From Brevundimonas sp. (GTDB taxonomy: Bacteria; Pseudomonadota; Alphaproteobacteria; Caulobacterales; Caulobacteraceae), in the NCBI GenBank assembly GCA_012270135.1, contig JAAXIW010000224.1, forward strand, positions 1-11,261: a DNA stretch of 11,261 nucleotides, written 5' to 3'. A program made the translations under genes and the position numbers. Of the stretch, positions 1-7,133 are shown one piece after another. The notes beneath the pieces were generated by a model, which did no database searches, was not told where the DNA came from, and worked only from the letters and a program-made list of their open reading frames with translations. Position 1 is the first letter of the stretch; each line of letters begins with the position of its first letter.

Positions 1-1
1 T

Positions 2-1378
2 GCAGGCGGGGTCGGACCGGGAGGACGGCGCCTCCGGCACGGCCTGGGTGCACACGCGGGGTCTCCTTCGCTGCGGCCTGCCCGAACTCGAGCTCCTCGA
101 CTTCCCGGGGACCCACCTCGAGGCGGGGGTGCGCCTGCTCGATGCGGCCGCCGGCCTGCTGCTCGAGGACGGACCGCCGCCGCCGGAGGGTCCCTCCGCG
201 CCGGACCACGGGGTCGCCTCCGCCGCGGGTTCACCCGCCCCGCCGCCTGTGGGCTCGGCCTGCTGTCGCCAGGCCGCGGCAGGCTCATTGACGCCGCTCG
301 CGCCTGACGGCGGAGGCGGGGTAATGGCTCCGCCCGAAGGACGGCGTGGCCCGGACGGCGGTGGATTGTCGTTCGAAGGCGTCCCGGTCGATGAGGGTCC
401 CGGCGGGTTCGGCGGCATGGGCGGTCGTCCCGAACTCGCGCCCGCCGCCGCTCGCGCCGGCCCGGGCCGGCGGCCCGCGCCGCCGGCCGCCAGGGCGCCG
501 GCGCCGGCGATCCCCGCTCCGGCCAGGGCTCCGGGTCCGCCGACGGCCAGAGCGCCGGTCAGCGCCGCACCCGCGCCCAGCGCCGGGCCGCCCGTCACCA
601 GGGCCGAAGCCAGGTTGGGGATGAACAGGGCCAGCATGGCCAGCAGGATGGCCGCGACCAGGATGGTCAGGGCCTCGTAGATGTCGGGATTGGCCGAGGG
701 CTGGAGCTGGTCGAAGATCGTCCGCGCGCCCGAGACCACGATGGCCAGGGCCAGCACCTTCAGCCCGGACGAGACGACATAGCCGAGCGGTCGCTCGGCC
801 AGGAAGGCGGACTTGTTCCAGATCCCGAAGGGCAGGAGCACGAAGCCGCCCAGGGTGACGATCTTGAACTCCAGCAGGGAGACGATGATCTGTAGCGCCA
901 GCACGGCGAAGGCCAGCATAATGCCGATCATGGCCAGGCCCAGGATCAGGGCGTCGGCCATGTTGCCGACGATATCGAGGGGATTGTCGACGGGTGCCGG
1001 CGTCGCGCCGAGCACCTTCACGATCTCCCAGCCCTGGGCCAGGATGGCCCCGGGGTTGAGGAATTCCTCGCGGCTCAGCGAACCGCCGCCGGCCGTCAGC
1101 CCCAGCTCCAGAAAGCCGGCGTAGACGGTCTCGGACAACTGCTGCCAGTCGTTGATCAGCCAGGCGAAGGCGCCGATCAGCAACACCTTGCCGAAACCGG
1201 AGGCCAGAACCTCCCGGTTCGGGGACATGGCCCACTGAATGCCGGTCAGGGCGACGACGAGGGCGATCAGCAGGCTGAAGACCCCGTTGACCGACCCCTG
1301 GAGGGCGTCGAACCCGGCCGAGATGGTGTTGGAGAACACCACCATCAGCTCATTGGGCGTTTCAACTCCGACCGTCAT
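2..1378 (-). CDS. trbL: TrbL, VirB6-like inner-membrane channel component (C-terminal end uncertain, runs to window edge)
   Basis: This is the polytopic inner-membrane protein of the P-type conjugative T4SS, the VirB6 counterpart that helps form the DNA/substrate channel. The ATG at 1378 is preceded by GGGAG eight bases upstream and lies 12 nt after the trbJ stop. Hydrophobic segments lie at about residues 33-50, 64-77, 143-168, 172-186, 200-218 and 235-255. They are followed by a Gly/Ala-rich stretch (262-303) and then a Pro/Ser/Gly-rich tail, as is usual for TrbL. The frame stays open to the window edge (459 residues visible). The last 55 residues (upstream of about position 165) are Arg/Ser-rich and look non-coding, so the real end or a frame change may lie in this GC-rich tail. 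A competing frame ends at a TGA at 285-287. The membrane region is firmly TrbL; the extent below about position 450 is not. Confidence 0.85.
   Translation of the reverse strand, partial: MTVGVETPNELMVVFSNTISAGFDALQGSVNGVFSLLIALVVALTGIQWAMSPNREVLASGFGKVLLIGAFAWLINDWQQLSETVYAGFLELGLTAGGGSLSREEFLNPGAILAQGWEIVKVLGATPAPVDNPLDIVGNMADALILGLAMIGIMLAFAVLALQIIVSLLEFKIVTLGGFVLLPFGIWNKSAFLAERPLGYVVSSGLKVLALAIVVSGARTIFDQLQPSANPDIYEALTILVAAILLAMLALFIPNLASALVTGGPALGAGAALTGALAVGGPGALAGAGIAGAGALAAGGAGRRPGPARAAAGASSGRPPMPPNPPGPSSTGTPSNDNPPPSGPRRPSGGAITPPPPSGASGVNEPAAAWRQQAEPTGGGAGEPAAEATPWSGAEGPSGGGGPSSSSRPAAASSRRTPASRWVPGKSRSSSSGRPQRRRPRVCTQAVPEAPSSRSDPAC
3..284 (+). other. Possible plus-strand coding fragment opposite the trbL tail
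   Basis: The plus frame beginning at position 3 is open from the window edge and reads like a genuine soluble protein over its first 65 codons. It contains the stretch WVHTRGLLRCGLPELELLDF followed by leucine-rich and acidic segments, and its third codon positions are almost all G or C. After about position 200 it becomes Pro/Ala/Gly-rich and runs on, antisense to trbL, to a stop at 678-680. Either it is a truncated neighbouring gene fused against trbL at a junction, or it is an antisense frame that looks good by chance in GC-rich DNA. I do not recognise it well enough to name a family. Confidence 0.28.
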
Positions 1379-1390
1379 CGCCAGACTCCC

Positions 1391-2137
1391 TCAGTCCTGG
1401 GCATGGGACAGGGGATTGAAGCGCGGCGCCGTCGGCGCCGCGGCCTGACGGCTCCAGCGCTGGCGACGGGCGGCGTCGCCGGAGGCCCGGTCCGCCGCAT
1501 CACGCGCCGTGGCCTCGGCCAGCAGGCGGGACTGGGCCAGCATGATGGTGCGCAACGCCGCCAGGTCCTCGGCCAGGACCGCCAGAAGCTGGTTGGACGA
1601 TTGCACCGCCGCCGTCTGGCCGGTCGCCGCCTGACTGGCCGACAGGGCGCCGGCCAGGCGTTGCGACCGCCCCTGCCCCATTCGCTCCAGTTCCGCGGCC
1701 GTGCGGGCCACATCCTCGGCGGTGCGGCGGGCATTGGCGGTCCTGGCCTGGCCCTGCTCCAGCAGGCTCAGCATGTCGGAACCCGACAGATCTTCCGGAT
1801 ACAGGTTCCGGAACTGCTGCTCCAGGCCGCGGACCGAGCCGGCGATGCCGCGCGCGGTCCGCGCCAGTTCGGCCATGTCTCGCAGCGACTGACTCGACTG
1901 GGTCAGGTGGCTGTAGGGGGAGGCGGCCAGGCTGCGCGCCTCATTGGCCAGGCTCTCCAGCTGACGCGCCGCCTGCAGCGCGTTCTCGATATGATTACGG
2001 GGGTCGAACACGACCTGTTGGGCCGGGGCCGGCGACGATGCCAGCAGACTGACCGCCGCAAGGCCGGCCCCCAGGATCGAGGCGAGCCTATTCGGCCGCG
2101 AGCGGGCCGGCGAAGGCGTCGAGAACGGAATCCACAT
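1391..2137 (-). CDS. trbJ: TrbJ, VirB5-like periplasmic/pilus-associated protein
   Basis: TrbJ is the VirB5-type protein of P-type conjugation systems, exported to the periplasm and linked to the pilus. I choose the ATG at 2137 (248 aa) because AAGGGAG sits about seven bases upstream. An earlier ATG at 2167 would only add ten residues buried in trbE. The N-terminus is a signal peptide: positive residues (Arg12-Arg17), a hydrophobic run to about residue 33, and an APA motif with likely cleavage after Ala39. The mature start, VVFDPRNHIENALQAARQL, is the family's hallmark region. The rest is Gln/Ala/Glu-rich and predicted helical or coiled-coil (about 44-230), with no membrane segment after the signal. 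It overlaps the end of trbE by 50 bp and is followed 12 nt later by trbL, which implies translational coupling. Confidence 0.9.
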   Translation of the reverse strand: MWIPFSTPSPARSRPNRLASILGAGLAAVSLLASSPAPAQQVVFDPRNHIENALQAARQLESLANEARSLAASPYSHLTQSSQSLRDMAELARTARGIAGSVRGLEQQFRNLYPEDLSGSDMLSLLEQGQARTANARRTAEDVARTAAELERMGQGRSQRLAGALSASQAATGQTAAVQSSNQLLAVLAEDLAALRTIMLAQSRLLAEATARDAADRASGDAARRQRWSRQAAAPTAPRFNPLSHAQD

Positions 2138-4526
2138 TTTGCACTCCCTTGGCTTTGAGGAATTCACGGGCGAAGCCGCCCGGTCGGCGGTCGTCAGATC
2201 CGGATCGCTCCAGAATGTCGTCGATCAAGGTCTGGTCTTCCGGCGCGCTCGAGCCGCACAGGGCGAGCGCCACGCCAGTCAGTCTCAGGTCGAACAGCCG
2301 TCGCCCGCGCGGCTGGCGCCAATAGTAGGCCCGCTTGGGGGTGGCGAAGGCGATCAGCTCCAGCTGGCGCCGGTTCAGGCCAAAGCCGCGGTAGAGCTCG
2401 GCGGAGGCTGGCTCGAGGGCGCGGGGATTGGGTAGAAAGACCTGGGTCGGGCAGCTCTCGATCAGGCTGGCCGCGATGGGGGAGGCCGCCACATCGTCGA
2501 GACTCTGGGTGGCGAAGACCACGCAGACCCGCTTCTTGCGCAGGGTCTTGAGCCATTCCCGGATCCGGGCCGCGAAGGCGGTCTCGCCCAGGAACAGCCA
2601 GGCCTCGTCCAGCACCAGCAGGGTGGGCCGGCCGTCGAAACTCTGTTCGAGATGATGGAACAGGGCCGAGAGCACCGGCGCCACCGCCGACGGCGTCCCC
2701 ATCAAACTCTCCAGTTCAAAGGTGTCGAACCGGGTCGGCGTCAGGGCTTCCCCTTCCCCGTCGAGCAGCGCGCCGTGTGGCCCCTTCAGGGTCAGCGGTT
2801 CCAGGGCGGCGGCGACCGCCTTGTCCTGTACCAGGGCGCAGAACACCGTCAGCGTCCGCTGCGACACCGGCGCCTCGGACAGGGCGGACAAGGCCAGCCA
2901 GATTTCCTCCCGCACTCTCGGAGCCGGCTCCAGCCCGGCCAGCCGCACGGTCTCGGCGATCCATTCCGACGCCCAGGCTCGCTCGTCCTCCCGGTCGATT
3001 CCGGCCAGGGGCTGGAGCGAGACCCTGGCTCCCGGCTCCAGCGCCTGCCATCGCCCTCCGGCCGCGAGCGTCGCGGCCCGCGCCGACCGGCCCTTGTCGA
3101 AGAAGACCACCCGGGCGTCCCGATAGCGGAACCATTGCAGGGCCAGAAAGGACAGCAGGGCGCTCTTGCCCGATCCGGTCGGACCCACGACCATGGCGTG
3201 GCCGACGTCGCCGACGTGCAGCACCAGCCGGAACGGCGTCGCGCCGGTCGTGCGCGCGGTCGCCAGGGGCGGCCCCTGCAGGTTGGCGTCCTCCGCCGGC
3301 CCCGCCCAGACGGCCGAGACCGGCAGCAGATCGGCCAGGTTCAGGGTCGAGACCAGAGGCCGGCGCACATCGGCATAGGGTTCGCCGGGCAAGGAGCCTA
3401 GCCAGGCTTCGACCGCATTGAGATCCTCGATCCGGGCCACCAGCCCCTGGGCGTTGAACGCCGCCTCGATCGCTCTGGCCTTGGCCGCGGCCCCCGCGTC
3501 GCTGGCGTCCAGTACGGTGACGGTCACGGTCAGGTAGCCGAATGCGCAGCTCTCGGCCCCCAGGGCGGCCAGGGCCCCGTCGCATTCCTCGGTCTTGGAC
3601 GCTGCATCCGTATCGAGGAGCGGCACCTCCTCCTTGGTGATGGCCTCGCGCAGCAGGACGCCGACGCCCTTGCGCTTGGCGAACCAGCGCTTCCTCAGCT
3701 TGACGATCTCCCGCTCGGCCTCGGGCTTGTCCAGGCCGATCCAGCGCGCCGTCCAGCGGTATTCGAACGGCAAGGCCCCGAGCGCGTCGAGCAGCCCGGG
3801 CCGGGTCACCGACGGCAGGCCCCGCACCGAGACCACCTTGAGCCAGCGGTCGCCCAGCCGGGGCGCCACCCCGCCGGTCAGGCCGGCGTCGGCGAGCCAG
3901 GCGTCGAGAAACATCGGCGTCTCGGGGGGGCGCACCGCGAAGGGTTTGGGCGAGACGCTGTCGTGAAGCCAGGTCAGGAGGTCCGCGTCGTCGAGCCGCG
4001 TGATCTCCGGCAGGGCGTCGGACAACAGGTCGAGCGTCGTATCGGCCTCGCGGCCGAAGGTCGCCAGCGAGAGCCGCCAGTCGTGGCCGCCCTTGGCCAG
4101 CCCGTCGAACAGCCACCGCTCCATGCGGCGGGTCTCGTCGGCCGGCGGCAGCCAGGTCAGGGCCAGGCGAAAATCCGTCTCGAAGGCGGGGTCAGCATCC
4201 TCGAAGCGGATGCGGCGCTCGGAATCGAGCAGCCAGGCCACATCAAGGTCGAAGGCGCTCTCCGGATAGGCCGTGGCCGGACGACGGCGCGCCTCCATAT
4301 GCAGGCACCATCCGGACCCGAGCCGTTTCAGCGCGTTATTGAGCCGGGCCCGCACCGCCATCAGCTCGTCCTCGGTCGAGGATTCCAGGTCGGGTCCCCG
4401 AAACCGGAACCCGGCCATGAACGAGCCGTCCTTGTTGAGGACCACGCCGGGCGCGACCAGGGCGGCCCAGGGCAGGTGGTCGGCCAGGGCGGCCGGACGT
4501 CTGCGATGCTCGTCGAGGAACCGCAT
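2088..4526 (-). CDS. trbE: TrbE, VirB4-family T4SS ATPase
   Basis: TrbE is the VirB4-like ATPase that powers pilus assembly and substrate transfer at the cytoplasmic face of the channel. The 812-residue protein matches the family's usual size (roughly 800-850). The ATG at 4526 begins MRFLDEHR, has GAGGA about six bases upstream, and lies seven bases after the trbD stop. The open frame continues upstream to 4685, but that part is the shadow of trbD. The N-terminal half is the CagE/TrbE/VirB domain. The C-terminal half is a RecA-like ATPase with Walker A GPTGSGKS at 448-455 and Walker B LLVLDEAW starting at residue 636, followed by the conserved VVFATQS segment. Its last 50 bp are shared with the start of trbJ. 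Nothing essential appears to be missing. Confidence 0.96.
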   Translation of the reverse strand: MRFLDEHRRRPAALADHLPWAALVAPGVVLNKDGSFMAGFRFRGPDLESSTEDELMAVRARLNNALKRLGSGWCLHMEARRRPATAYPESAFDLDVAWLLDSERRIRFEDADPAFETDFRLALTWLPPADETRRMERWLFDGLAKGGHDWRLSLATFGREADTTLDLLSDALPEITRLDDADLLTWLHDSVSPKPFAVRPPETPMFLDAWLADAGLTGGVAPRLGDRWLKVVSVRGLPSVTRPGLLDALGALPFEYRWTARWIGLDKPEAEREIVKLRKRWFAKRKGVGVLLREAITKEEVPLLDTDAASKTEECDGALAALGAESCAFGYLTVTVTVLDASDAGAAAKARAIEAAFNAQGLVARIEDLNAVEAWLGSLPGEPYADVRRPLVSTLNLADLLPVSAVWAGPAEDANLQGPPLATARTTGATPFRLVLHVGDVGHAMVVGPTGSGKSALLSFLALQWFRYRDARVVFFDKGRSARAATLAAGGRWQALEPGARVSLQPLAGIDREDERAWASEWIAETVRLAGLEPAPRVREEIWLALSALSEAPVSQRTLTVFCALVQDKAVAAALEPLTLKGPHGALLDGEGEALTPTRFDTFELESLMGTPSAVAPVLSALFHHLEQSFDGRPTLLVLDEAWLFLGETAFAARIREWLKTLRKKRVCVVFATQSLDDVAASPIAASLIESCPTQVFLPNPRALEPASAELYRGFGLNRRQLELIAFATPKRAYYWRQPRGRRLFDLRLTGVALALCGSSAPEDQTLIDDILERSGSDDRRPGGFAREFLKAKGVQNVDSVLDAFAGPLAAE

Positions 4527-4533
4527 CGCGTCC

Positions 4534-4797
4534 TCACCCGTCCAGATGGCCGGGCAGCGCCAGATGCCGGCGCAGCACATCGAAGAAGCGCCGGTCGGAC
4601 CGGGCGGCCCACAGGCCGATCGCATGGGCGATCGCCCACCAGAGCAGGCCCAGCCACCAGATCCGCAGGGCCAGCCCCAGTACAAGGGCGATCGTGCCCA
4701 TGGCGATGGCGTAGCCGCGCGGCATGCCGGCCATCAGCACCGGCTCGGCCAGGGCCTGGGCCACCGGCAGCTCCCATCCGTCCGGCCGCGGGTCCAT
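4534..4797 (-). CDS. trbD: TrbD, VirB3-like inner-membrane protein
   Basis: TrbD is the small VirB3-like partner of the VirB4 ATPase TrbE, embedded in the inner membrane. The product is 87 aa, the usual size. It begins MDPRPDGWELPVAQALAEP, typical of TrbD N-termini, and carries two adjacent hydrophobic helices at about 29-45 and 46-63, rich in Trp, Leu and Ala. A basic tail follows. The start codon overlaps the trbC stop by one base (TGATG), a classic translational coupling junction, and seven bases separate it from trbE. A longer frame reaching to 5163 exists, but its first 122 codons are an Arg/Gly-rich shadow of trbC. Confidence 0.92.
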   Translation of the reverse strand: MDPRPDGWELPVAQALAEPVLMAGMPRGYAIAMGTIALVLGLALRIWWLGLLWWAIAHAIGLWAARSDRRFFDVLRRHLALPGHLDG

Positions 4798-5117
4798 CAC
4801 CCGATCTCCGCGCCGCCGGCGAAGCCGAAGAAGTCGAGGAAAAAGGTCGAGGCGGCGAAGGCGATCGACAGTCCGAACATAATGCCCAGTCCCCGGCGCA
4901 TCGAGGAGCCGTTCTCGCTCATGGCGATGCCGGCTCCAAAGACGACCACGGCCACGACCGCGGCGGCTTGAACCACCGGTCCCGTGATCGACTGCACCAC
5001 CTGCTGCAGCGGCCCTTCCCAGGGCATACCCGAACCTCCGGCCAGGGCCGGTCCGGCCAGCATCAGGCCGCACGTCATCGCTGCGCCGAACAGGCGGCAC
5101 CCCAGTCTCCGTTGCAT
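4797..5117 (-). CDS. trbC: TrbC, VirB2-like prepilin (pilus subunit)
   Basis: TrbC is the VirB2-type pilin precursor; in related systems it is processed by signal peptidase and polymerised into the conjugative pilus. The product is 106 aa. A signal peptide covers residues 1-26, ending with an ALA motif at 24-26. The conserved MPWEGPLQ begins at residue 31, and two hydrophobic helices follow at about 48-65 and 77-97, separated by a short polar loop (SENGSSMRR). The ATG at 5117 is preceded by AAGGAAG about seven bases upstream, a strong ribosome binding site. It is the first gene of the trbC-D-E-J-L block. Because the fic island separates it from trbB, it should depend on the promoter region at about 5130-5275. 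Confidence 0.94.
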   Translation of the reverse strand: MQRRLGCRLFGAAMTCGLMLAGPALAGGSGMPWEGPLQQVVQSITGPVVQAAAVVAVVVFGAGIAMSENGSSMRRGLGIMFGLSIAFAASTFFLDFFGFAGGAEIG

Positions 5118-5137
5118 GATCTGCTTCCTTTGTTTCA

Positions 5138-5153
5138 GCGCAGGTCACTGCGC
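5138..5153 (-). promoter_or_regulatory. Short hairpin in the trbC leader
   Basis: GCGCAG and CTGCGC form a perfect 6-bp stem with a 4-nt loop, about 20 bases upstream of the trbC start and just ahead of its AAGGAAG ribosome binding site. It has no following T-run in either direction, so it is not an intrinsic terminator. It might influence mRNA stability or access to the ribosome site; that role is inferred. Confidence 0.35.
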
Positions 5154-5186
5154 AGCGACTCATTGCAAGCAGATAAAATCCCCGCC

Positions 5187-5192
5187 TGTCAA
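5187..5192 (-). promoter_or_regulatory. TTGACA -35-like box for the trbCDEJL block
   Basis: A perfect TTGACA lies on the minus strand 70 bases upstream of the trbC start. The DNA downstream of it is locally AT-rich (GATTTTATC), but I see no convincing -10 hexamer at 16-18 bp spacing. A promoter is expected here because the fic insertion on the opposite strand cuts trbC off from trbB transcription. Confidence 0.4.
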
Positions 5193-5198
5193 CGCCAT

Positions 5199-5216
5199 TT
5201 GATCGAATATTTTCAA
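5199..5216. promoter_or_regulatory. AT-rich dyad upstream of trbC
   Basis: TTGA and TCAA arms flank a ten-base AT-rich core that itself contains GAATATTTTC. This is the most AT-rich patch of a very GC-rich window and lies between the TTGACA box and the 11-bp repeat array. It is a plausible operator or UP-like element; no binding protein can be named. Confidence 0.35.
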
Positions 5217-5271
5217 TGACTTGTATGCGACTTGCTGACGACTTGGTTTAACTCGGCAAACGACTTTGCCT
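5217..5271 (+). repeat. Array of 11-bp direct repeats (CGACTTG-type)
   Basis: Five consecutive 11-bp units begin at 5217, 5228, 5239, 5250 and 5261. They start TGACTTG, CGACTTG, CGACTTG, AACTCGG and CGACTTT; the fourth is degenerate. A further CGACTTT at 5306 is one base out of phase. The spacing puts each copy on the same helical face. The array sits directly upstream of the trbC promoter region, so it looks like a multi-site binding array for a regulator or partition-type protein. The function is inferred; the repeat is directly visible. Confidence 0.6.
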
Positions 5272-5720
5272 GGGTCGTGGCCATGACCTTTCCCGATCCG
5301 TCCGACGACTTTCGGCGACGTGCGACCAAACCTCGGCAGCGCCGGACTTTGGCTGGCCTCCCTTCCGATATCGACAGTTCAGAACAGCCGGTCCCGGCGA
5401 TCGGGCCGTCCCTTCAACGGGGACCCCGCCTTCGGATCCGCGCGCTTCACAGAGGCGCGAACGACGGCGTCGATTCGCGGGCCTCCCTGTTGTCGATGGC
5501 GTCGGGCGCAGCCCTGACCGTGCGCCTGGTCCTCCCGGCGTTCGGAAGCGGCAGTTCGGTGCGCGGGGAGAACACGCAGGGCGGCGCGCGCCATATTCCC
5601 CGGCTGGGCCTGGCGACGGCCGGACCAGAACGAGCCCGGTCCCGGCGATCCATTGCCCAAAGCCGTGGACGCCCGTCTGCAGACGTTCCGATTGATCGCC
5701 TTACCCTGTCGACCGCGTCA
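5272..5720. other. Stretch without a recognisable gene upstream of fic
   Basis: I find no recognisable gene in these roughly 450 bases. The plus frame that later encodes Fic happens to stay open through it, but the translation is Arg/Ser/Pro-rich without family features, and the minus frames look no better. A 15-bp direct repeat, CCGGTCCCGGCGATC, occurs at 5388-5402 and 5636-5650. The stretch may be degenerate sequence brought in with the island. Confidence 0.5.
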
Positions 5721-5722
5721 AT

Positions 5723-5769
5723 GATCGGCCAGAAGATCGGCCAGAAGATCGGCCAGAAGATCGGCCAAA
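5723..5769 (+). repeat. Tandem 12-bp repeats GATCGGCCAGAA upstream of fic
   Basis: Three full copies (5723, 5735, 5747) and a fourth truncated copy (from 5759) run in perfect tandem. The last one ends as AAGATCGGCCAAA, and the same 13 bases recur at 5855-5867. Because the unit is a multiple of three, the plus frame reads as repeated IGQK. The repeats may be operator sites for the fic gene or a replication-slippage product. Confidence 0.6.
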
Positions 5770-5810
5770 CTGGCAAGGAGGAGCCTTCTGCAGCCTCAAA
5801 TGCCTTACAT

Positions 5811-5823
5811 TATAGACACTGTC
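5811..5823 (+). promoter_or_regulatory. Weak -10-like element and small palindrome upstream of fic
   Basis: TATAGA at 5811-5816 is followed by the small palindrome GACACTGTC (5815-5823), about 50 bases upstream of the chosen fic start. It lies between the two occurrences of AAGATCGGCCAAA. No clear -35 box is visible at the right spacing, so this is a tentative promoter call. Confidence 0.25.
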
Positions 5824-5854
5824 GGGATATGGGTGGCGGATCACTCCGCGCGGA

Positions 5855-5867
5855 AAGATCGGCCAAA
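5855..5867 (+). promoter_or_regulatory. Isolated copy of the GATCGGCC repeat abutting the fic start codon
   Basis: AAGATCGGCCAAA is identical over 13 bases to the end of the tandem array at 5757-5769, 98 bp upstream. It ends exactly at the ATG of fic. A repressor bound at both places could loop the DNA between them or block translation initiation; this is inference. Confidence 0.4.
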
Positions 5868-7094
5868 ATGCCAGAAGTTCCCGAGTCTCCAACCCGTATC
5901 GAGCCCGCTCGTCTCGAAACGCTCCCGGCGAGGATCGCCGATCTCGTCGCCGACCTCGCCGCGCGGTCGGCGGAGCTCGGCGTGGGCCTCCATCCGAAGA
6001 CCGCGCGTCACCTGGCCGATCTCGTCCGGATCATGAACACCTATTACAGCAACCTGATCGAAGGCCATAACACCCGTCCCCGGGATATCGAAAGGGCGCT
6101 GGCCGGGGTCTCCGATGCGGACAAGCGGGATCTCCAGGCGGAGGCGGTCGCCCACTATCGCGTTCAGCAGGAGATCGATCGCCTTGCCGCCGATCACATG
6201 CTCCCCGATCCCGCGGATCCCGCATTCCTGCAACGTCTTCACCGCGACTTCTATGCGGATGCGTCCGAGGCCATGCTGACCATCAAGGGGGCTCGCCACA
6301 CCTTCCTCATGACGCCCGGCGAATGGCGCCGTGGCACCGACCAGGATGTCGAGGTGGGCGATCATCTCCCGCCCGCCTCCGAGCAGGTGCCGGCGTTCAT
6401 GGCCCATTTCCATCGCCGGTTCGCCTTCCATCCGGCGCCCGGAGAGGGGCTGATCGGCGTGGGCCCGGGCCGATCCAGCCGGATCGTCGCTATGGCCACT
6501 GCCCACCACAGGTTTGCCTGGATTCATCCGTTTCCCGACGGCAACGGCCGCGTTGGACGGCTGATGAGTCACGCGATGGCGCATGAAGCCGGAATCGGGG
6601 CTCACGGACTGTGGTCGATCTCGCGGGGACTGGCTCGGGGCCTTGATCCGGGACCGGAAGGACGGACCGAGTACAAGCGTCACATGGCGCGAGCCGACGA
6701 GGTCCGCCGCGGGGACCGTGACGGGAGGGGGCATCTGTCCCTGACTCAACTCGAGTCCTTCACCGCCTGGTTCCTGGAGGTTTGTCTCGAGCAGGTCCGG
6801 TACATGGGAGAGTTGTTCGAACTGAACGGCCTGTCCGACCGCCTCGCGAAATATGTTCTGATCTCGGGCCTCCCGGCGGAGGCCAACGCCCTGCTTCAGG
6901 AAACCCTGATCCGGGGGGAACTCGACCGCGGCGAGGCCGCGCGCGTGACCCGGCTTCCCGAACGCAGCGCCCGGCGCATCCTCAAGGAACTGACGGAACG
7001 CCAGCTCCTCGTGTCCGATACACCGAAAGGACCCGTCTCGCTTCGCTTCCCGGCCGATACGCTCGACGTCCTGTTTCCACGCCTCTACGCCTAG
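5868..7094 (+). CDS. Fic-domain protein (probable AMP-transferase) with N-terminal self-inhibitory motif and C-terminal winged helix
   Basis: Fic enzymes typically transfer AMP from ATP to a target hydroxyl. The 408-residue product has the full catalytic motif HPFPDGNGRVGR at 220-231 (His220, Asp224, Asn226, Arg228 and Arg231). It also carries an inhibitory-helix motif, SNLIEG, at 61-66 with Glu65, which makes it a class II Fic that restrains itself without a separate antitoxin. The last part (about 342-395, with LPERSARRILKELTERQLL) reads as a winged helix-turn-helix, common in this subfamily. I chose the ATG at 5868 because the recognisable domain follows closely; in-frame ATGs at 5829 and 5721 are possible, and none has a strong ribosome site. 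It faces against the trb genes and sits between trbB and trbC. It could be a stress or growth regulator, an addiction-type module, or a protein sent through the T4SS, but it lacks any visible secretion domain. Confidence 0.93.
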   Translation: MPEVPESPTRIEPARLETLPARIADLVADLAARSAELGVGLHPKTARHLADLVRIMNTYYSNLIEGHNTRPRDIERALAGVSDADKRDLQAEAVAHYRVQQEIDRLAADHMLPDPADPAFLQRLHRDFYADASEAMLTIKGARHTFLMTPGEWRRGTDQDVEVGDHLPPASEQVPAFMAHFHRRFAFHPAPGEGLIGVGPGRSSRIVAMATAHHRFAWIHPFPDGNGRVGRLMSHAMAHEAGIGAHGLWSISRGLARGLDPGPEGRTEYKRHMARADEVRRGDRDGRGHLSLTQLESFTAWFLEVCLEQVRYMGELFELNGLSDRLAKYVLISGLPAEANALLQETLIRGELDRGEAARVTRLPERSARRILKELTERQLLVSDTPKGPVSLRFPADTLDVLFPRLYA

Positions 7095-7133
7095 CGATCA
7101 CGGACGCGGGGCCGGGTCGCCGCGCGAGATCAG

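Noticed and set aside
285..1235. 316-codon minus-strand open frame over trbL
   Set aside because: Arg/Gly-rich shadow of trbL through its membrane region. Only its last 50 codons have plausible composition, and these are discussed as a possible frame change of trbL.
2716..4116. 466-codon minus-strand open frame inside trbE
   Set aside because: Arg/Gly/Ala-rich shadow frame; the true frame carries the Walker motifs of TrbE.
5723..5769. Tandem repeats as a CRISPR array
   Set aside because: The units are 12 bp and contiguous with no spacers, and no cas genes are visible.
5447..5776. Minus-strand frame encoding repeated WPIF near its start
   Set aside because: The hydrophobic repeat is just the antisense reading of the 12-bp repeats; nothing else in the frame looks like a protein.
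5841..6749. 302-codon minus-strand open frame opposite fic
   Set aside because: Antisense to a Fic protein with complete catalytic and inhibitory motifs.
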